Positions 34,812-43,386 of a stretch of 64,000 nt of DNA are shown in pieces. This DNA comes from Bowdeniella nasicola (GTDB lineage: Bacteria > Actinomycetota > Actinomycetes > Actinomycetales > Actinomycetaceae): contig NZ_FNQV01000004.1 in assembly GCF_900107735.1 (NCBI RefSeq), positions 62,001 through 126,000 of the forward strand. Reading direction: 5' to 3'. How positions within the stretch are numbered: the stretch's first letter is position 1; each line of letters starts with the position of its first letter. Under the pieces are notes generated by a model. The model did not search any database, had not been told where the DNA came from, and saw only the letters and a program-made list of their open reading frames with translations. The position numbers and the translations under genes were made by a program.

Positions 34812-34814
34812 ACT
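34809..34814 (+). promoter_or_regulatory. -10 box TAGACT overlapping the copA stop
   Basis: TAGACT includes the copA TAG stop and is 6 bases before the ATG at 34821; no Shine-Dalgarno is present. Confidence 0.4.
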
Positions 34815-34820
34815 CACTCC

Positions 34821-37322
34821 ATGAGCATGAACGCCGAAACGCCCCGGCATCCCGTCACGCTCATCGATTCTCCCGAGCGCATCGTGCGCCGCCCGCAAGA
34901 TGGCCTGGGGGCGCTGCTCGCGGCCTTCGGTATTGCGCTCGTGCTGCTGCTCGCGATCTACGCCCACGGCACGACGTCCGGCGTGACGGAAGACGTTGCC
35001 TCGGCCGTCGCGAAAACCGCGCGCCAGGTGCTGCTCGTGCCCGTCAATGTGCTCGAAGGCCTCGTAGCCTCCCTCGTGCCGATCGCCGTCATGGTCTCGA
35101 CGATTGCGCGGCGGCGGTGGCGCGCCACCGCAATGATGGCGGGCGCCGCGATCGGCGCCGCGGCCCTCACCCAGCTCGCCGTCTATACGCTGCAGGCCAC
35201 CGCCCCCAACGCGATCGCGACGGCGCTATCGCTGCCGGGCTCGCGCATCGTGCTGTCCACCTACATCGCCACGCTCGCGGCGCTGCTGACAACCGCGAGC
35301 GCCGGCACCTCCTCGCGTACCGTGCGCATTTCCTGGTACGCGCTCTCGCTCGTGCTCTTCCTCGCCGTCATCCAGGGCGATCAGACGCTGCCGGGCGTCC
35401 TCATCACGCTGCTGCTGGGCCGCGCCGTCGCGCTCGCGATCTGCTACTTCGCGGGCGTGCGTTCCGGGCGCGCCTGGGGGGCGAGCCTCATCGCGGGGCT
35501 GCGCCGCGCCGGATTGGACGCCCACCTCGTCGTGCGCGTCGACGACGTCGATAACCTCGCGGCCTGGACCGTGACGTCCACGGCGCCCGTCGGCCACGTC
35601 GAAGGGATCTCCAGCGAGGAGGTGGTCGTACCCGATCCGCTCGCCGATATCGACGCCCTGCGCGAGCGCGTGGGCGGTACGCACCTGGCGACCTCCCACC
35701 GCATCTTCGCCGTGTGGACCGATGACGGCCGCTTCGATGCCGTCGTGCTCGACGCCGAGCAGCAGGTCCTCGGCGTCCTATCGAACATGTGGGACGCGAT
35801 CCGCAACCGCGGCCTGGAGCGCCGCTGGGCCCCGAGCGTGAAGGAAACCGCCGAACGTGCGCTGCTCATGAACCACGAGGCGCGCGCCGCCGGGGTGCGC
35901 ACCGTCGCCGCCCGCTCCGTCTCCCAGGCCGAATCCTCCATCATCGTCACCTACGAGCCGCTGCCGCCCGCGCGCGAGCTCGCCGAAATGTCCGAGATTA
36001 GCGACGACACACTCACGGACCTGTGGCGCCAACTCGCCGCCGCCCACCGCGCAGGCCTCGCCCACCACGACATCACCGAGCGCGCCACGCTCGTCGATGA
36101 GCAGGGCCGCGCCTGGCTGCTGAATTGGGAGGACGGCGAGATCGCGGCCTCCGAGCTCGTGCGCCGCATCGACCTCGCCCAGCTGCTGACGATCACCGCG
36201 CTCCGCGTCGGCCCCGAACGCGCCCTGGCCATCGCGCGCGGCGTCCTTGGCGACGCCACCGTCGCGAGCATCACGCCGCTGCTGCAAAAGGCCGCCCTGC
36301 CCGCGCCCACGCGCAGCGAGCTGCGCCACCACCGCGAGCTGCTGGCCGTACTGCGCGATGCCCTCATCGGCGACGCCGCGGACGTCGCCCCGATTCGTCT
36401 CGAGCGCGTCTCTTTTCGCACCCTCGCGATGGTCATCATCGGCCTCGTCGCCGTCATCGTCGTCATGGGCTCGCTGCAAATCTCCGACGTCATCGCCGCC
36501 GTGCAGGGCGCGAACCCGTGGTGGATGGTCGCCTCCTTCAGCTGCGGCCTGCTCACCTACCTCGGTTCGGCGATCGGACTCGTGGCCTTCACGCCCGAAA
36601 AGATCGGGCTGTGGCGCGCGACCCTCGTGCAGGTCGCGGCCTCGATCGTCTCCCTCGTCGCCCCCGCCGGCATCGGGCCCGCCGCGATGGATATGCGCTT
36701 TTTGACCAAGGCGCGCGTCCCGGCCGCGCTCGCCGGCGCCACCGTCGCCCTCACCCAGGTCTCGCGCTTCGTCATCACCGTCGCCCTGCTCGTCATCGTC
36801 GCGCTCGGTTCGGGCTCCGCGGGCACGATCTCGCTGCCCCAGCTGCCCACCGTCCTCACGGTCCTCGGTATCCTCGCGGCCGCGGCCACCGCGTTCGCCT
36901 TCCCGCAGGTGCGCACCTTCGTCTGGGCAAAGATCGGCCCGACGATGAAGCAGATCTGGCCGCGCGTACTGTGGGCCGTCGGCAACCCCCAGCGCCTGGC
37001 GATCGCGATCGCGGGCAACGTCATCATGACGATCGGCTACGTCGCCGCCTTCGGATTCGCGCTCCTCGCCTTCGGGTACACGCTCTCGCCCATCACGCTT
37101 GCCATCACCTTCCTCGTATCCAACTCCGCGGGCTCCGTCGTGCCCTCCCCCGGCGGAGTCGGCCCCGTCGAAGTTGCCCTGACCTCCGGCCTCGCGCTCG
37201 CGGGCATTCCGTATGCGACGGCCCTGTCGACGACGGTGATCTACCGCCTCCTCACGTTCTGGGGCCGGGTGCCGCTCGGCTGGGCGGCGCTGCGCTACCT
37301 CGAAAAGACCGATGCAATCTAG
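34821..37322 (+). CDS. Flippase-like membrane protein with a central degenerate kinase domain
   Basis: 833 residues. Residues about 30-230 hold 6-7 helices. The middle (about 235-520) is soluble and resembles an aminoglycoside/Ser-Thr kinase-like fold: GLAHHDITERATLVDEQG occupies the catalytic-loop place, but the canonical Asn after HxD is missing and DFG is replaced by NWE, so it is probably a pseudokinase. The last 300 residues are a UPF0104/LPG-synthase transmembrane domain (VPSPGGVGPVEVALTSGL is the diagnostic end motif). That domain flips or handles lipid-linked substrates. Overlaps the DUF2079 gene by 11 bases. Confidence 0.7.
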   Translation: MSMNAETPRHPVTLIDSPERIVRRPQDGLGALLAAFGIALVLLLAIYAHGTTSGVTEDVASAVAKTARQVLLVPVNVLEGLVASLVPIAVMVSTIARRRWRATAMMAGAAIGAAALTQLAVYTLQATAPNAIATALSLPGSRIVLSTYIATLAALLTTASAGTSSRTVRISWYALSLVLFLAVIQGDQTLPGVLITLLLGRAVALAICYFAGVRSGRAWGASLIAGLRRAGLDAHLVVRVDDVDNLAAWTVTSTAPVGHVEGISSEEVVVPDPLADIDALRERVGGTHLATSHRIFAVWTDDGRFDAVVLDAEQQVLGVLSNMWDAIRNRGLERRWAPSVKETAERALLMNHEARAAGVRTVAARSVSQAESSIIVTYEPLPPARELAEMSEISDDTLTDLWRQLAAAHRAGLAHHDITERATLVDEQGRAWLLNWEDGEIAASELVRRIDLAQLLTITALRVGPERALAIARGVLGDATVASITPLLQKAALPAPTRSELRHHRELLAVLRDALIGDAADVAPIRLERVSFRTLAMVIIGLVAVIVVMGSLQISDVIAAVQGANPWWMVASFSCGLLTYLGSAIGLVAFTPEKIGLWRATLVQVAASIVSLVAPAGIGPAAMDMRFLTKARVPAALAGATVALTQVSRFVITVALLVIVALGSGSAGTISLPQLPTVLTVLGILAAAATAFAFPQVRTFVWAKIGPTMKQIWPRVLWAVGNPQRLAIAIAGNVIMTIGYVAAFGFALLAFGYTLSPITLAITFLVSNSAGSVVPSPGGVGPVEVALTSGLALAGIPYATALSTTVIYRLLTFWGRVPLGWAALRYLEKTDAI

Positions 37323-38664
37323 GTACCTGTCGGGCCTTGCCGTTGCCCTCGCGACCTTCGCCCTGGCCACCGCGATCTCCATCAGCCAGTGGCGCACGCT
37401 CGCGGCCCCGAGCTGGGACCTCGGCATCTTCACGCAGCTCGCCGACGCCTACGCCCACCTGCGCGAGCCCATCGTCCCGATCAAAGGCGACGGCTATAAC
37501 CTGCTGGGCGATCACTTCCACCCGATCCTCGTCCTACTCGCGCCGTTTTACCGCCTCGCGCCCTCCGGCCTGACGCTGCTCATCGTCCAAAATGCGCTGT
37601 TCGCCCTCGCCGCGGGGGCCTTCGCCACGCGCCTGGCCCGCCTCATCCCGCTGTGGGCCGCCACCTGCCTCGGCGCGATCCTGGGCCTCGGCTGGGCGAC
37701 GCAAACCGCCGTCGCCGCCCAGTTCCACGAGATCGCGTTCGCCGTGCCGCTGCTCGCCTTCGCGCTGACGGCTTACCTCGCCGACCGGCCTGTCGCGGCG
37801 GCCGCCTGGATGGCCCCGCTCGTGTTCGTCAAGGAGGACCTCGGCCTGACCGTCGCGGCCCTCGGCGTCATCATGCTGGTGCGCAGCTTCCGCAGCGCGG
37901 GCGCGATGCGTCGCGCGGGCATCTTCCTCATCGGCTGGGGCGCGGCCTGGTTCCTGCTCGCCATCACGGTCCTCCTGCCGGCGCTCAACCCCCACGGCCA
38001 ATACGACTACACCGGCCGCCTCGACGAGACCGGCTCCATCCTCGCGCCCGCCACCAAATGGCTGCTGCTCGCCTTCCTCATCCTCACCGCGGGCATCATC
38101 GGCGCCGCCTCACCGCTGATACTCCTCATCCTCCCAACCCTCGCCTGGCGGTTCGCGGGCAATGTCGAGTTTTACTGGTGGATCGGCTGGCACTACGACG
38201 TCATCCTCATGCCGATCCTGCTCGCCGCGCTCGTCGACGCCGCCCGCCGCCTCGGCCCGCGCTATCGCGACGTCCGCACCAATGCTCCCGTGACGACGCA
38301 GCTGCTCGCCGCCGGCATTGCCCTATCGATCAGTTCGACGGTGATCGTCGGCGCCACGTTGCCGATCTTCGCCAACCGCACGGTCGAACCCGCGCGCGTG
38401 GCGACCGCCCAGCAGATCGAGGAACTCGTCTCCGGCGACGTCGTATCCGACCTCACCCTCATGGCGCGCCTCGTGCCGCACGCGCGCGTCTACTGGGTGG
38501 CCGAACGCGATATCTCGCCCAATTTCGTCGTCATCGATCAGCGTTCCTCGGAGTTTTCACGCTCCATCGCCGACGTCGCCGCCTGGGCCGAGCAGACCTA
38601 CGGCGGCAGCTATCGCGTCGTGCTGTCCGACAACGGCTTCCAGGTCGCCGAACGTGCGCACTAA
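37312..38664 (+). CDS. DUF2079 membrane protein
   Basis: 450 residues with about 10 helices. The N-terminal WDLGIFTQLADAYAHLREPIVPIKGDGYNLLGDHFHPI is the DUF2079 signature (a GT-C-glycosyltransferase-like family, with His/Asp in the first loop). The reaction is unknown; neighbours (a flippase-like protein upstream) suggest envelope glycan or lipid work, as inference. It begins 11 bases inside the preceding gene and its last 11 bases contain the start of the first fluoride channel gene. Confidence 0.75.
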   Translation: MQSRYLSGLAVALATFALATAISISQWRTLAAPSWDLGIFTQLADAYAHLREPIVPIKGDGYNLLGDHFHPILVLLAPFYRLAPSGLTLLIVQNALFALAAGAFATRLARLIPLWAATCLGAILGLGWATQTAVAAQFHEIAFAVPLLAFALTAYLADRPVAAAAWMAPLVFVKEDLGLTVAALGVIMLVRSFRSAGAMRRAGIFLIGWGAAWFLLAITVLLPALNPHGQYDYTGRLDETGSILAPATKWLLLAFLILTAGIIGAASPLILLILPTLAWRFAGNVEFYWWIGWHYDVILMPILLAALVDAARRLGPRYRDVRTNAPVTTQLLAAGIALSISSTVIVGATLPIFANRTVEPARVATAQQIEELVSGDVVSDLTLMARLVPHARVYWVAERDISPNFVVIDQRSSEFSRSIADVAAWAEQTYGGSYRVVLSDNGFQVAERAH

Positions 38665-38968
38665 CTACGCTCTCGTGGGCGCCGGCGCGGCCCTTGGCGC
38701 CCTCGCCCGCTACGCGATGGGTTCGACCCTCACCGCGAACATCGTCGGCTGTTTCCTCCTCGGCCTCGTTCTCGCCGCATGCGGCGACGGCAAGCTGCGA
38801 ACCTTCCTCGCCGCGGGAGTGTGCGGGGGCCTGACGACGTATTCGACGTTCGTGCTGGAAGTCCTCACCGCCGCGAGTCCCGCCGCGGCCATCAGCTACG
38901 TCGCCATCACCCTGACAACGGGCCCGCTCGCAGGGGCCGCTGGATACGCGCTATGGCCATCCTCCTAG
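38654..38968 (+). CDS. crcB: Fluoride channel subunit (FluC/CrcB), first of a pair
   Basis: 104 residues, four helices. The conserved NIVGCFLLG (Asn of the pore) and GVCGGLTTYSTFVLE (Na+-site TTYSTF stretch) are those of Fluc/CrcB. Fluc channels are antiparallel dimers that let F- leave the cytosol. GTG start inside the end of the DUF2079 gene. In Gram-positives two different small FluC genes often lie together and form a heterodimer; the next gene is the second subunit, overlapping by 16 bases. No fluoride riboswitch precedes them. Confidence 0.9.
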   Translation: MRTNYALVGAGAALGALARYAMGSTLTANIVGCFLLGLVLAACGDGKLRTFLAAGVCGGLTTYSTFVLEVLTAASPAAAISYVAITLTTGPLAGAAGYALWPSS

Positions 38969-39273
38969 CGTTGGCCGCCGCCGCGGGCGGGATCTGCCGC
39001 GTCGCCCTCGACGCCCGCATCCCGCACGGCATCATGGTCGTCAACGCCGCCGGCTCATTCCTCCTCGGCCTGCTGTACGCCTTCCCACCCGAGGTCTTCC
39101 TCGTCCTCGGCGTGGGCTTTTGCGGCGCCTTCACGACCTTTTCCACGACGACGATGGACGCCATCGCCCTGCTGCGCGATCGCCGCTACCTCGCGGCCGC
39201 CGCCCTGACCTTCGGCACCCTCGCGCTGTGCCTGACCGCCTGCGCCGCCGGCCTACTTATCCACAGCCCCTAG
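38953..39273 (+). CDS. crcB: Fluoride channel subunit (FluC/CrcB), second of a pair
   Basis: 106 residues, four helices, with VVNAAGSFLLGLL (pore Asn) and GFCGAFTTFSTTTMDAI (TTFST). ATG start at 38953, within the last codons of the first subunit; a longer frame upstream is a shadow of that gene. The near-matched lengths and coupled translation support the heterodimer. Confidence 0.9.
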   Translation: MAILLALAAAAGGICRVALDARIPHGIMVVNAAGSFLLGLLYAFPPEVFLVLGVGFCGAFTTFSTTTMDAIALLRDRRYLAAAALTFGTLALCLTACAAGLLIHSP

Positions 39274-39320
39274 CGCGCCGTGGCGGCCTCACGTTCACTA
39301 GGACGTGAAAGGAGGTCCCC

Positions 39321-40526
39321 ATGACACATACGTCGCTCACACAGCTCGATGCGCCGCTCACTCAGGCCGACGCGCCACTCACTCAGGCCGACGCAGACCT
39401 CCTCGCATCCCTGGCCGCCCGCGCCACGCGCCACGGCCTGGACGCCCCCTCGCGCGAGGCCGGCATCTCGCTGCTGGAAACACTCGAGGCCGCGGCCAAC
39501 CACCTCGACGTCGCCCGCACCCGCCTCATTGCCCGCATCGACGAAGCCCGCGGCGCCAGCCAGAAAGGCCGCACCACCTCCGCCATCGTCTCCGAGGTCC
39601 GCAAGCTGCCCACCCCCGCCGCCGACGCCGTCGTCCTCGCGGCCCGCCGCCACGCCGCCTACCCGGCGATCCTGACCGCCCGCGCCGAGGGCCGCATCTC
39701 GCGCCCCAACACGCAGCACCTGTTCAGCGTCGTCGGCCAGCTGAGGCCCTTCCTCACCCCCGAGCAGTTCGACGCCGCCGAATCCGCCCTCATCGCCGAC
39801 GCCGAAGTCGCGATGCCCGGCCCCTTCAAGCGCCGCTGCCGCACCTTCCTCGACGAGATCGATCTGAGCGGTGGCCGCACCCGCGCCGAGCAGGACAAAC
39901 TCGCCCGCGAAGTCTCCGCAGCCAAGCGTTTCCTCGCCTTCTACGGCGATAGCGTGCGCGGCTACGACATCCGTGGCCACATCACCGGCGACCAGCACCG
40001 CATCCTCATCCGCGCCATCAACGCCGAATCCAACCGCATCCTGCGCGCCCGCCGCGCCCGCGGCCAGCGCGTCCCCGGCGAGGCGACCCGCGCCATCGAC
40101 GCCCTCGTCGCCCTCGCAGCGCCCAAGCGTCCAGCGCCCACCGATCGCCCCGCATCGCCCACCAAGGAGCGCACCGAGGATCCGCGCGCCCGCACCGCGG
40201 GCCCCCTGCTGCGCGCCAAGCTCATCGAGCGCGACCGCGGCTGCGTCGTCCCCTGGTGCGACGCCCCGCCGGAATTCGCCGACGGCCACCACATCCTCGC
40301 ATTCCACGACGGCGGCCCCACCACGCTCGAGAACATGTGCCTGCTGTGCACCCGCCACCACCCGGAGTTCGAAAACCCGCCGGGCTCCACCTCCGGCTGG
40401 ACGATCCGCATCGAGGGCGGCATCCCCGTCGCCATCCCACCGATCCACGTCGATCCGCGCCAACGCCCGCGCGTCCACGATCGCTTCCGCTCCCCCATAC
40501 GGGGACCCGCACCGCCTGCCGCCTAG
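39321..40526 (+). CDS. DUF222 / HNH endonuclease domain protein
   Basis: 401 residues. The DUF222 region (helical, Ala/Arg-rich) runs to about residue 270. The HNH nuclease domain at the end is RDRGCVVPWCDAPPEFADGHHI...TTLENMCLLCTRHH, with CxxC-type zinc residues and the HH catalytic pair. These proteins are found in many copies in actinobacterial genomes, often as selfish or repeat-like elements; their biology is poorly known. The start has a near-perfect Shine-Dalgarno AAAGGAGGT. The N-terminus contains a duplicated DAPLTQA motif. It is compact and intact, not visibly part of a mobile element here. Confidence 0.85.
   Translation: MTHTSLTQLDAPLTQADAPLTQADADLLASLAARATRHGLDAPSREAGISLLETLEAAANHLDVARTRLIARIDEARGASQKGRTTSAIVSEVRKLPTPAADAVVLAARRHAAYPAILTARAEGRISRPNTQHLFSVVGQLRPFLTPEQFDAAESALIADAEVAMPGPFKRRCRTFLDEIDLSGGRTRAEQDKLAREVSAAKRFLAFYGDSVRGYDIRGHITGDQHRILIRAINAESNRILRARRARGQRVPGEATRAIDALVALAAPKRPAPTDRPASPTKERTEDPRARTAGPLLRAKLIERDRGCVVPWCDAPPEFADGHHILAFHDGGPTTLENMCLLCTRHHPEFENPPGSTSGWTIRIEGGIPVAIPPIHVDPRQRPRVHDRFRSPIRGPAPPAA
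39352..39393 (+). repeat. 21-base tandem duplication at the start of the HNH gene
   Basis: Two adjoining 21-base units (39352-39372 and 39373-39393) differ at one position and encode APLTQAD twice, in frame. Confidence 0.9.
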
Positions 40527-40561
40527 CGATACAGTGGACTCATTCCCGACGAAAGAGTCCT

Positions 40562-41110
40562 ATGTTCCGCCGCGCATCCAGCCTCCTCATCGCCTTGGCG
40601 ATCATCGCGCTTGCCGCGCCGATCGCCCATGCCCACGACGTCCTCGTCGACTCCAACCCGAAGGACGGCGCCCACCTCGAGGCCGCCCCGGCCGCCATCA
40701 CCCTGGAGTTCAACAACGATCTCCTCGACCTCGGCTCCGGCGCCGCCGCCCTCGTCCTCACCAACGACGACGGCACAGAGATCGCGAACGGACCGCTCAG
40801 CCTCGACGGACGCGAGGCAAGCTTTCAGCTGCCCGCGCTCGACGCCGGCAGCTATCGAGCTGCCTGGTCCGTCGTCTCCTCCGACGGCCACCGCATCCAG
40901 GGCGCCCTCGACTTCGCTGTTGGGGAATCAACGCCCACCGTCGGGGAATCAACGCCAACTGATGGAGAGAAACCAACACCGCAAGAAACCACCCAAGAGC
41001 AGAGCGATTTTCCCGATACTTTCGGGTTTCCCAGGGCGGTACTTCCTATTTTTGCTATCGGAATTATCGCTAGCATGGTGCTCGTCATCATCAAATTGAA
41101 GAGGAAATAA
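40562..41110 (+). CDS. copC: CopC domain copper-binding protein, membrane-anchored
   Basis: 182 residues. Signal peptide to about residue 24, giving a mature N-terminal His25 (A-H-A|HDVLVDSNPKDG), the usual Cu(II) ligand of CopC; the second site is in SSDGHRIQG. The domain ends near residue 120. A Gly-Glu-Ser-Thr-Pro duplicated linker and a C-terminal helix (VLPIFAIGIIASMVLVIIKLKRK) anchor it to the membrane. AAAGAG precedes the ATG, with a TACAGT box about 30 bases upstream. It is followed at once by the PCuAC chaperone and the DyP peroxidase, forming a copper/redox operon. Confidence 0.85.
   Translation: MFRRASSLLIALAIIALAAPIAHAHDVLVDSNPKDGAHLEAAPAAITLEFNNDLLDLGSGAAALVLTNDDGTEIANGPLSLDGREASFQLPALDAGSYRAAWSVVSSDGHRIQGALDFAVGESTPTVGESTPTDGEKPTPQETTQEQSDFPDTFGFPRAVLPIFAIGIIASMVLVIIKLKRK
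40919..40960 (+). repeat. 21-base tandem duplication in copC linker
   Basis: Two 21-base copies (40919-40939 and 40940-40960) with two differences encode VGESTPT twice in the linker. Confidence 0.85.
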
Positions 41111-41111
41111 C

Positions 41112-41630
41112 ATGCGCTGCGCTCGACTGATTCTCGCCCCCGCCGCCGCCCTCGCCCTCCTGCTGTCCGGATGCAATTCGACGACGCCTGCATCCGAGAC
41201 CACCACGCAGGCCGCCACCCAGGCAGCGATCACGTTCGAGGAGATGTGGGTGAAGGCCACCGACGAGAAAATGACGGCGGCCTTCGGCTTCCTGCACAAC
41301 ACGACGGATAAGGATATTCACGTCACGGGCGTCTCCTCCGACGTCGCCGACAAGTCCGAGCTGCATGAAACCGTCGATAAGGACGGCAAAATGATGATGC
41401 AGGAGATGAAGGACGGCTTCGTCATCAAGGCGGGCGACAAGAAGGAGCTCAAGCCTGGCGGCGACCACCTCATGCTCATGATGCTCAAGGAGCCGATCGC
41501 TCCCGGGCAGGACGTCACGGTGCGAATCACGACGGAGGGCGGCGAGGAATTCTCCTTCACGGCGCCGGCGCGCACGTTCGCGGGCGCTCAGGAGGAATAC
41601 GGCGTTCACGGCGAAGACGATGACCACTAG
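41112..41630 (+). CDS. PCu(A)C copper chaperone lipoprotein
   Basis: 172 residues. Lipobox LLSG-C21 predicts a lipid-anchored extracytoplasmic protein. The PCu(A)C domain binds Cu(I) through the pattern H...M...H-x-M: ELHETVDKDGKMMMQEM and later GGDHLMLMMLKEP, with extra Met residues. Such proteins deliver copper to the CuA centre of cytochrome oxidase, consistent with CopC upstream and the CopD-CtaG fusion elsewhere. It lies one base after copC and overlaps the DyP gene by 11 bases. Confidence 0.9.
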   Translation: MRCARLILAPAAALALLLSGCNSTTPASETTTQAATQAAITFEEMWVKATDEKMTAAFGFLHNTTDKDIHVTGVSSDVADKSELHETVDKDGKMMMQEMKDGFVIKAGDKKELKPGGDHLMLMMLKEPIAPGQDVTVRITTEGGEEFSFTAPARTFAGAQEEYGVHGEDDDH

Positions 41631-42786
41631 TCGTCGCGAAGTACTCCTTGGGGCAGGCGGCGCCGCACTCGGCGCCGCCGCGATGTGGGGCCTTGGCACG
41701 CTCGAAGCCATCGCGCCGGAGGACGTCGGGCGGGCACGGATCAGCTGCCACGGCGCCCATCAAGCAGGCATCGCCACCCCGCCGCAGGGCTTCCTCGCCC
41801 TCACCGCCTTCGACCTCACCGAGGGCACGGACGTTGAGGGCGCCCGCCGCCTGCTGCGCCTGTGGACGGAAGACATCGAGCGCCTCACAACGGGCGAGCC
41901 AACGATCACCGACACGGAACCCGAACTCGCCCAGCTGCCCGCATCGCTCACCATCACCGTGGGCTTTGGCCCCGGCTTTTACGACAAACTCGGCCTGCGC
42001 CGCCCCAGCTGGCTCAAGCAGCTCCCGCCCTATCCGATCGACCAGCTCGATGAGGCCTTCGTCGGCGGCGATATCGCGCTGCAGGTCTGCTCAAACGACC
42101 CGATCACGACGGCGCACGCCGCACGCGTCATGGCAAAGGAAGCCACCGTCTACGCCACGCCGCGCTGGAGCCAATACGGCTCGCGCAACGCGCCCGGCGT
42201 CACGACCGCAACGATGCGCAATCACTTCGGGCAGCTCGACGGCACGCGCAACCCTGATCCCGCGGAGGAGCCCAACCTCATCTTCCGCGACGACGGCACC
42301 TCGTCCATGGTCGTGCGCCGCATCCACATGAACCTCGATACGTGGGACGAGCTCGATCTGCCCGCGCGCGATATCGTCCTCGGGCGCCGCCAGTCCACGG
42401 GCGCGCCGCTCACCGGCGAGAAGGAGTTCGACGAGCCGGATATGGCGGCGAAGAACTCGATCGGCTTCCCCGTGATTGATGTCGCCGCCCACATTCGCCG
42501 CGCCCGCACCGATGACGGCTCCCAGCGCATCCTGCGTCGGCCCTATAACTACGTCGACCTGCCGCGCGCGGGCCAAATCTCCAACGTCGGCCTCGTCTTC
42601 ATCGCGTTTCAGGCCGATCTGGAGCATCAGTACCTGCCGCTGCAGGCGCAGCTCGCCGAGCTGGATCTGCTCAATCAGTGGACGACGCCGATCGGCTCGG
42701 CCGTCTTCGCCATTCCGCGTGGCTTCCGCCCCGGCGAGATCCTCGGTGAGGCCGAGCTAGCAGTCGCCGCGCAGTCGGATCGATAG
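41620..42786 (+). CDS. Dyp-type heme peroxidase with Tat signal
   Basis: 388 residues. The N-terminal TSRREVLLGAGGAALG has the twin-arginine motif (Arg5-Arg6), so it is exported folded with heme. The DyP signature GQLDGTRNP (GxxDG, catalytic Asp, about 203) and the distal Arg region are present. This EfeB-like group oxidises diverse substrates or removes iron from heme together with EfeUO. No EfeU or EfeO is adjacent; here it is tied to CopC and PCuAC by overlap, so an oxidase-assembly or redox role is possible. It ends overlapping the DDAH-like gene by 30 bases, convergent. Confidence 0.9.
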   Translation: MTTSRREVLLGAGGAALGAAAMWGLGTLEAIAPEDVGRARISCHGAHQAGIATPPQGFLALTAFDLTEGTDVEGARRLLRLWTEDIERLTTGEPTITDTEPELAQLPASLTITVGFGPGFYDKLGLRRPSWLKQLPPYPIDQLDEAFVGGDIALQVCSNDPITTAHAARVMAKEATVYATPRWSQYGSRNAPGVTTATMRNHFGQLDGTRNPDPAEEPNLIFRDDGTSSMVVRRIHMNLDTWDELDLPARDIVLGRRQSTGAPLTGEKEFDEPDMAAKNSIGFPVIDVAAHIRRARTDDGSQRILRRPYNYVDLPRAGQISNVGLVFIAFQADLEHQYLPLQAQLAELDLLNQWTTPIGSAVFAIPRGFRPGEILGEAELAVAAQSDR

Positions 42787-43386
42787 GCTCGTCGGGCCCG
42801 TCGCGAACGCCGAGAGGTCCACCGTCAGGACGTCAAACCCGCGCGAGCGCAGCAGCTCGGCCGTCGCGGGCGCCGACGCGGCAAGCATCACCCGATTGCC
42901 GCCCAGCAGTACGACGCTCGCGCCGCTCGGCTCCGGCACCTGCAGGTAGGGCTCATCCAGCTCCAGCCCATGACCGATGAGCGTCCCGTCGGGCAGCGCC
43001 GTGAGGACCTCCTTGAGATGGCTCGCAACCGGCACGGTCGTCACCCGCACGCCATAGCCCGCGAGCTGGCCCGCGAGCTCCGCAGCGCCCGCCGCATTCG
43101 TATCCGCCCCCAGGCCCACCCAGACGCGGCCCCCGAACTTCAGCACGTCCCCGCCGTGCAGCCGCGCACCCGCGGACAGCCGCACCACCCGCATCGCGCG
43201 CGGCGCCACGAACTCGCAGTCGTGATCAATCAGCAGCGTCTCGGCGTAGGCTACGGCGTGGCGCTCCACGCTCGGATTGCCCCGGCCGATCTCGATCGTC
43301 TCCCAGCCGGACTCCTTGAGCGCGTCGACGTAGGTCTCCCACTGCTCGAGTCCGTAGCGCGGACGGCGGACGAGGGCATGCATCAT
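42757..43386 (-). CDS. Shortened DDAH-like paralogue, apparently without catalytic Cys
   Basis: 209 residues, clearly homologous to the intact DDAH at 62368-63144: both begin with HALVRRP/HALIRRP and share LHGGDVLKFGG, the His segment (ASHLKEVLTALPDGTLI) and the end SLSIRLRG. Compared with it, the segment DAVFVEDT has become HAVAYAETL, about 50 residues are missing near the N-terminal loop and between sites, and the catalytic Cys in TCLSVRLRG is Ser (TSLSIRLRG). It is probably not a dimethylarginase; a pseudoenzyme or a different activity is likely. Last gene of a four-gene coupled set. Two ATG codons in a row start it (43386, 43383). Confidence 0.75.
   Translation of the reverse strand: MMHALVRRPRYGLEQWETYVDALKESGWETIEIGRGNPSVERHAVAYAETLLIDHDCEFVAPRAMRVVRLSAGARLHGGDVLKFGGRVWVGLGADTNAAGAAELAGQLAGYGVRVTTVPVASHLKEVLTALPDGTLIGHGLELDEPYLQVPEPSGASVVLLGGNRVMLAASAPATAELLRSRGFDVLTVDLSAFATGPTSLSIRLRGDC

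Noticed and set aside
38641-38660. Fluoride riboswitch before the crcB pair
   Set aside because: The first crcB start lies inside the preceding gene, leaving no room for the aptamer.
39321-40526. HNH gene as part of an insertion sequence or intron
   Set aside because: No terminal inverted repeats or target duplication were found; flanks are ordinary genes.
39871-40962. Long Pro/Ser/Ala-rich open frame across the HNH and copC genes
   Set aside because: It is the high-GC shadow of the real genes: no motif, no start signal, and the DUF222/HNH and CopC domains are in other frames.
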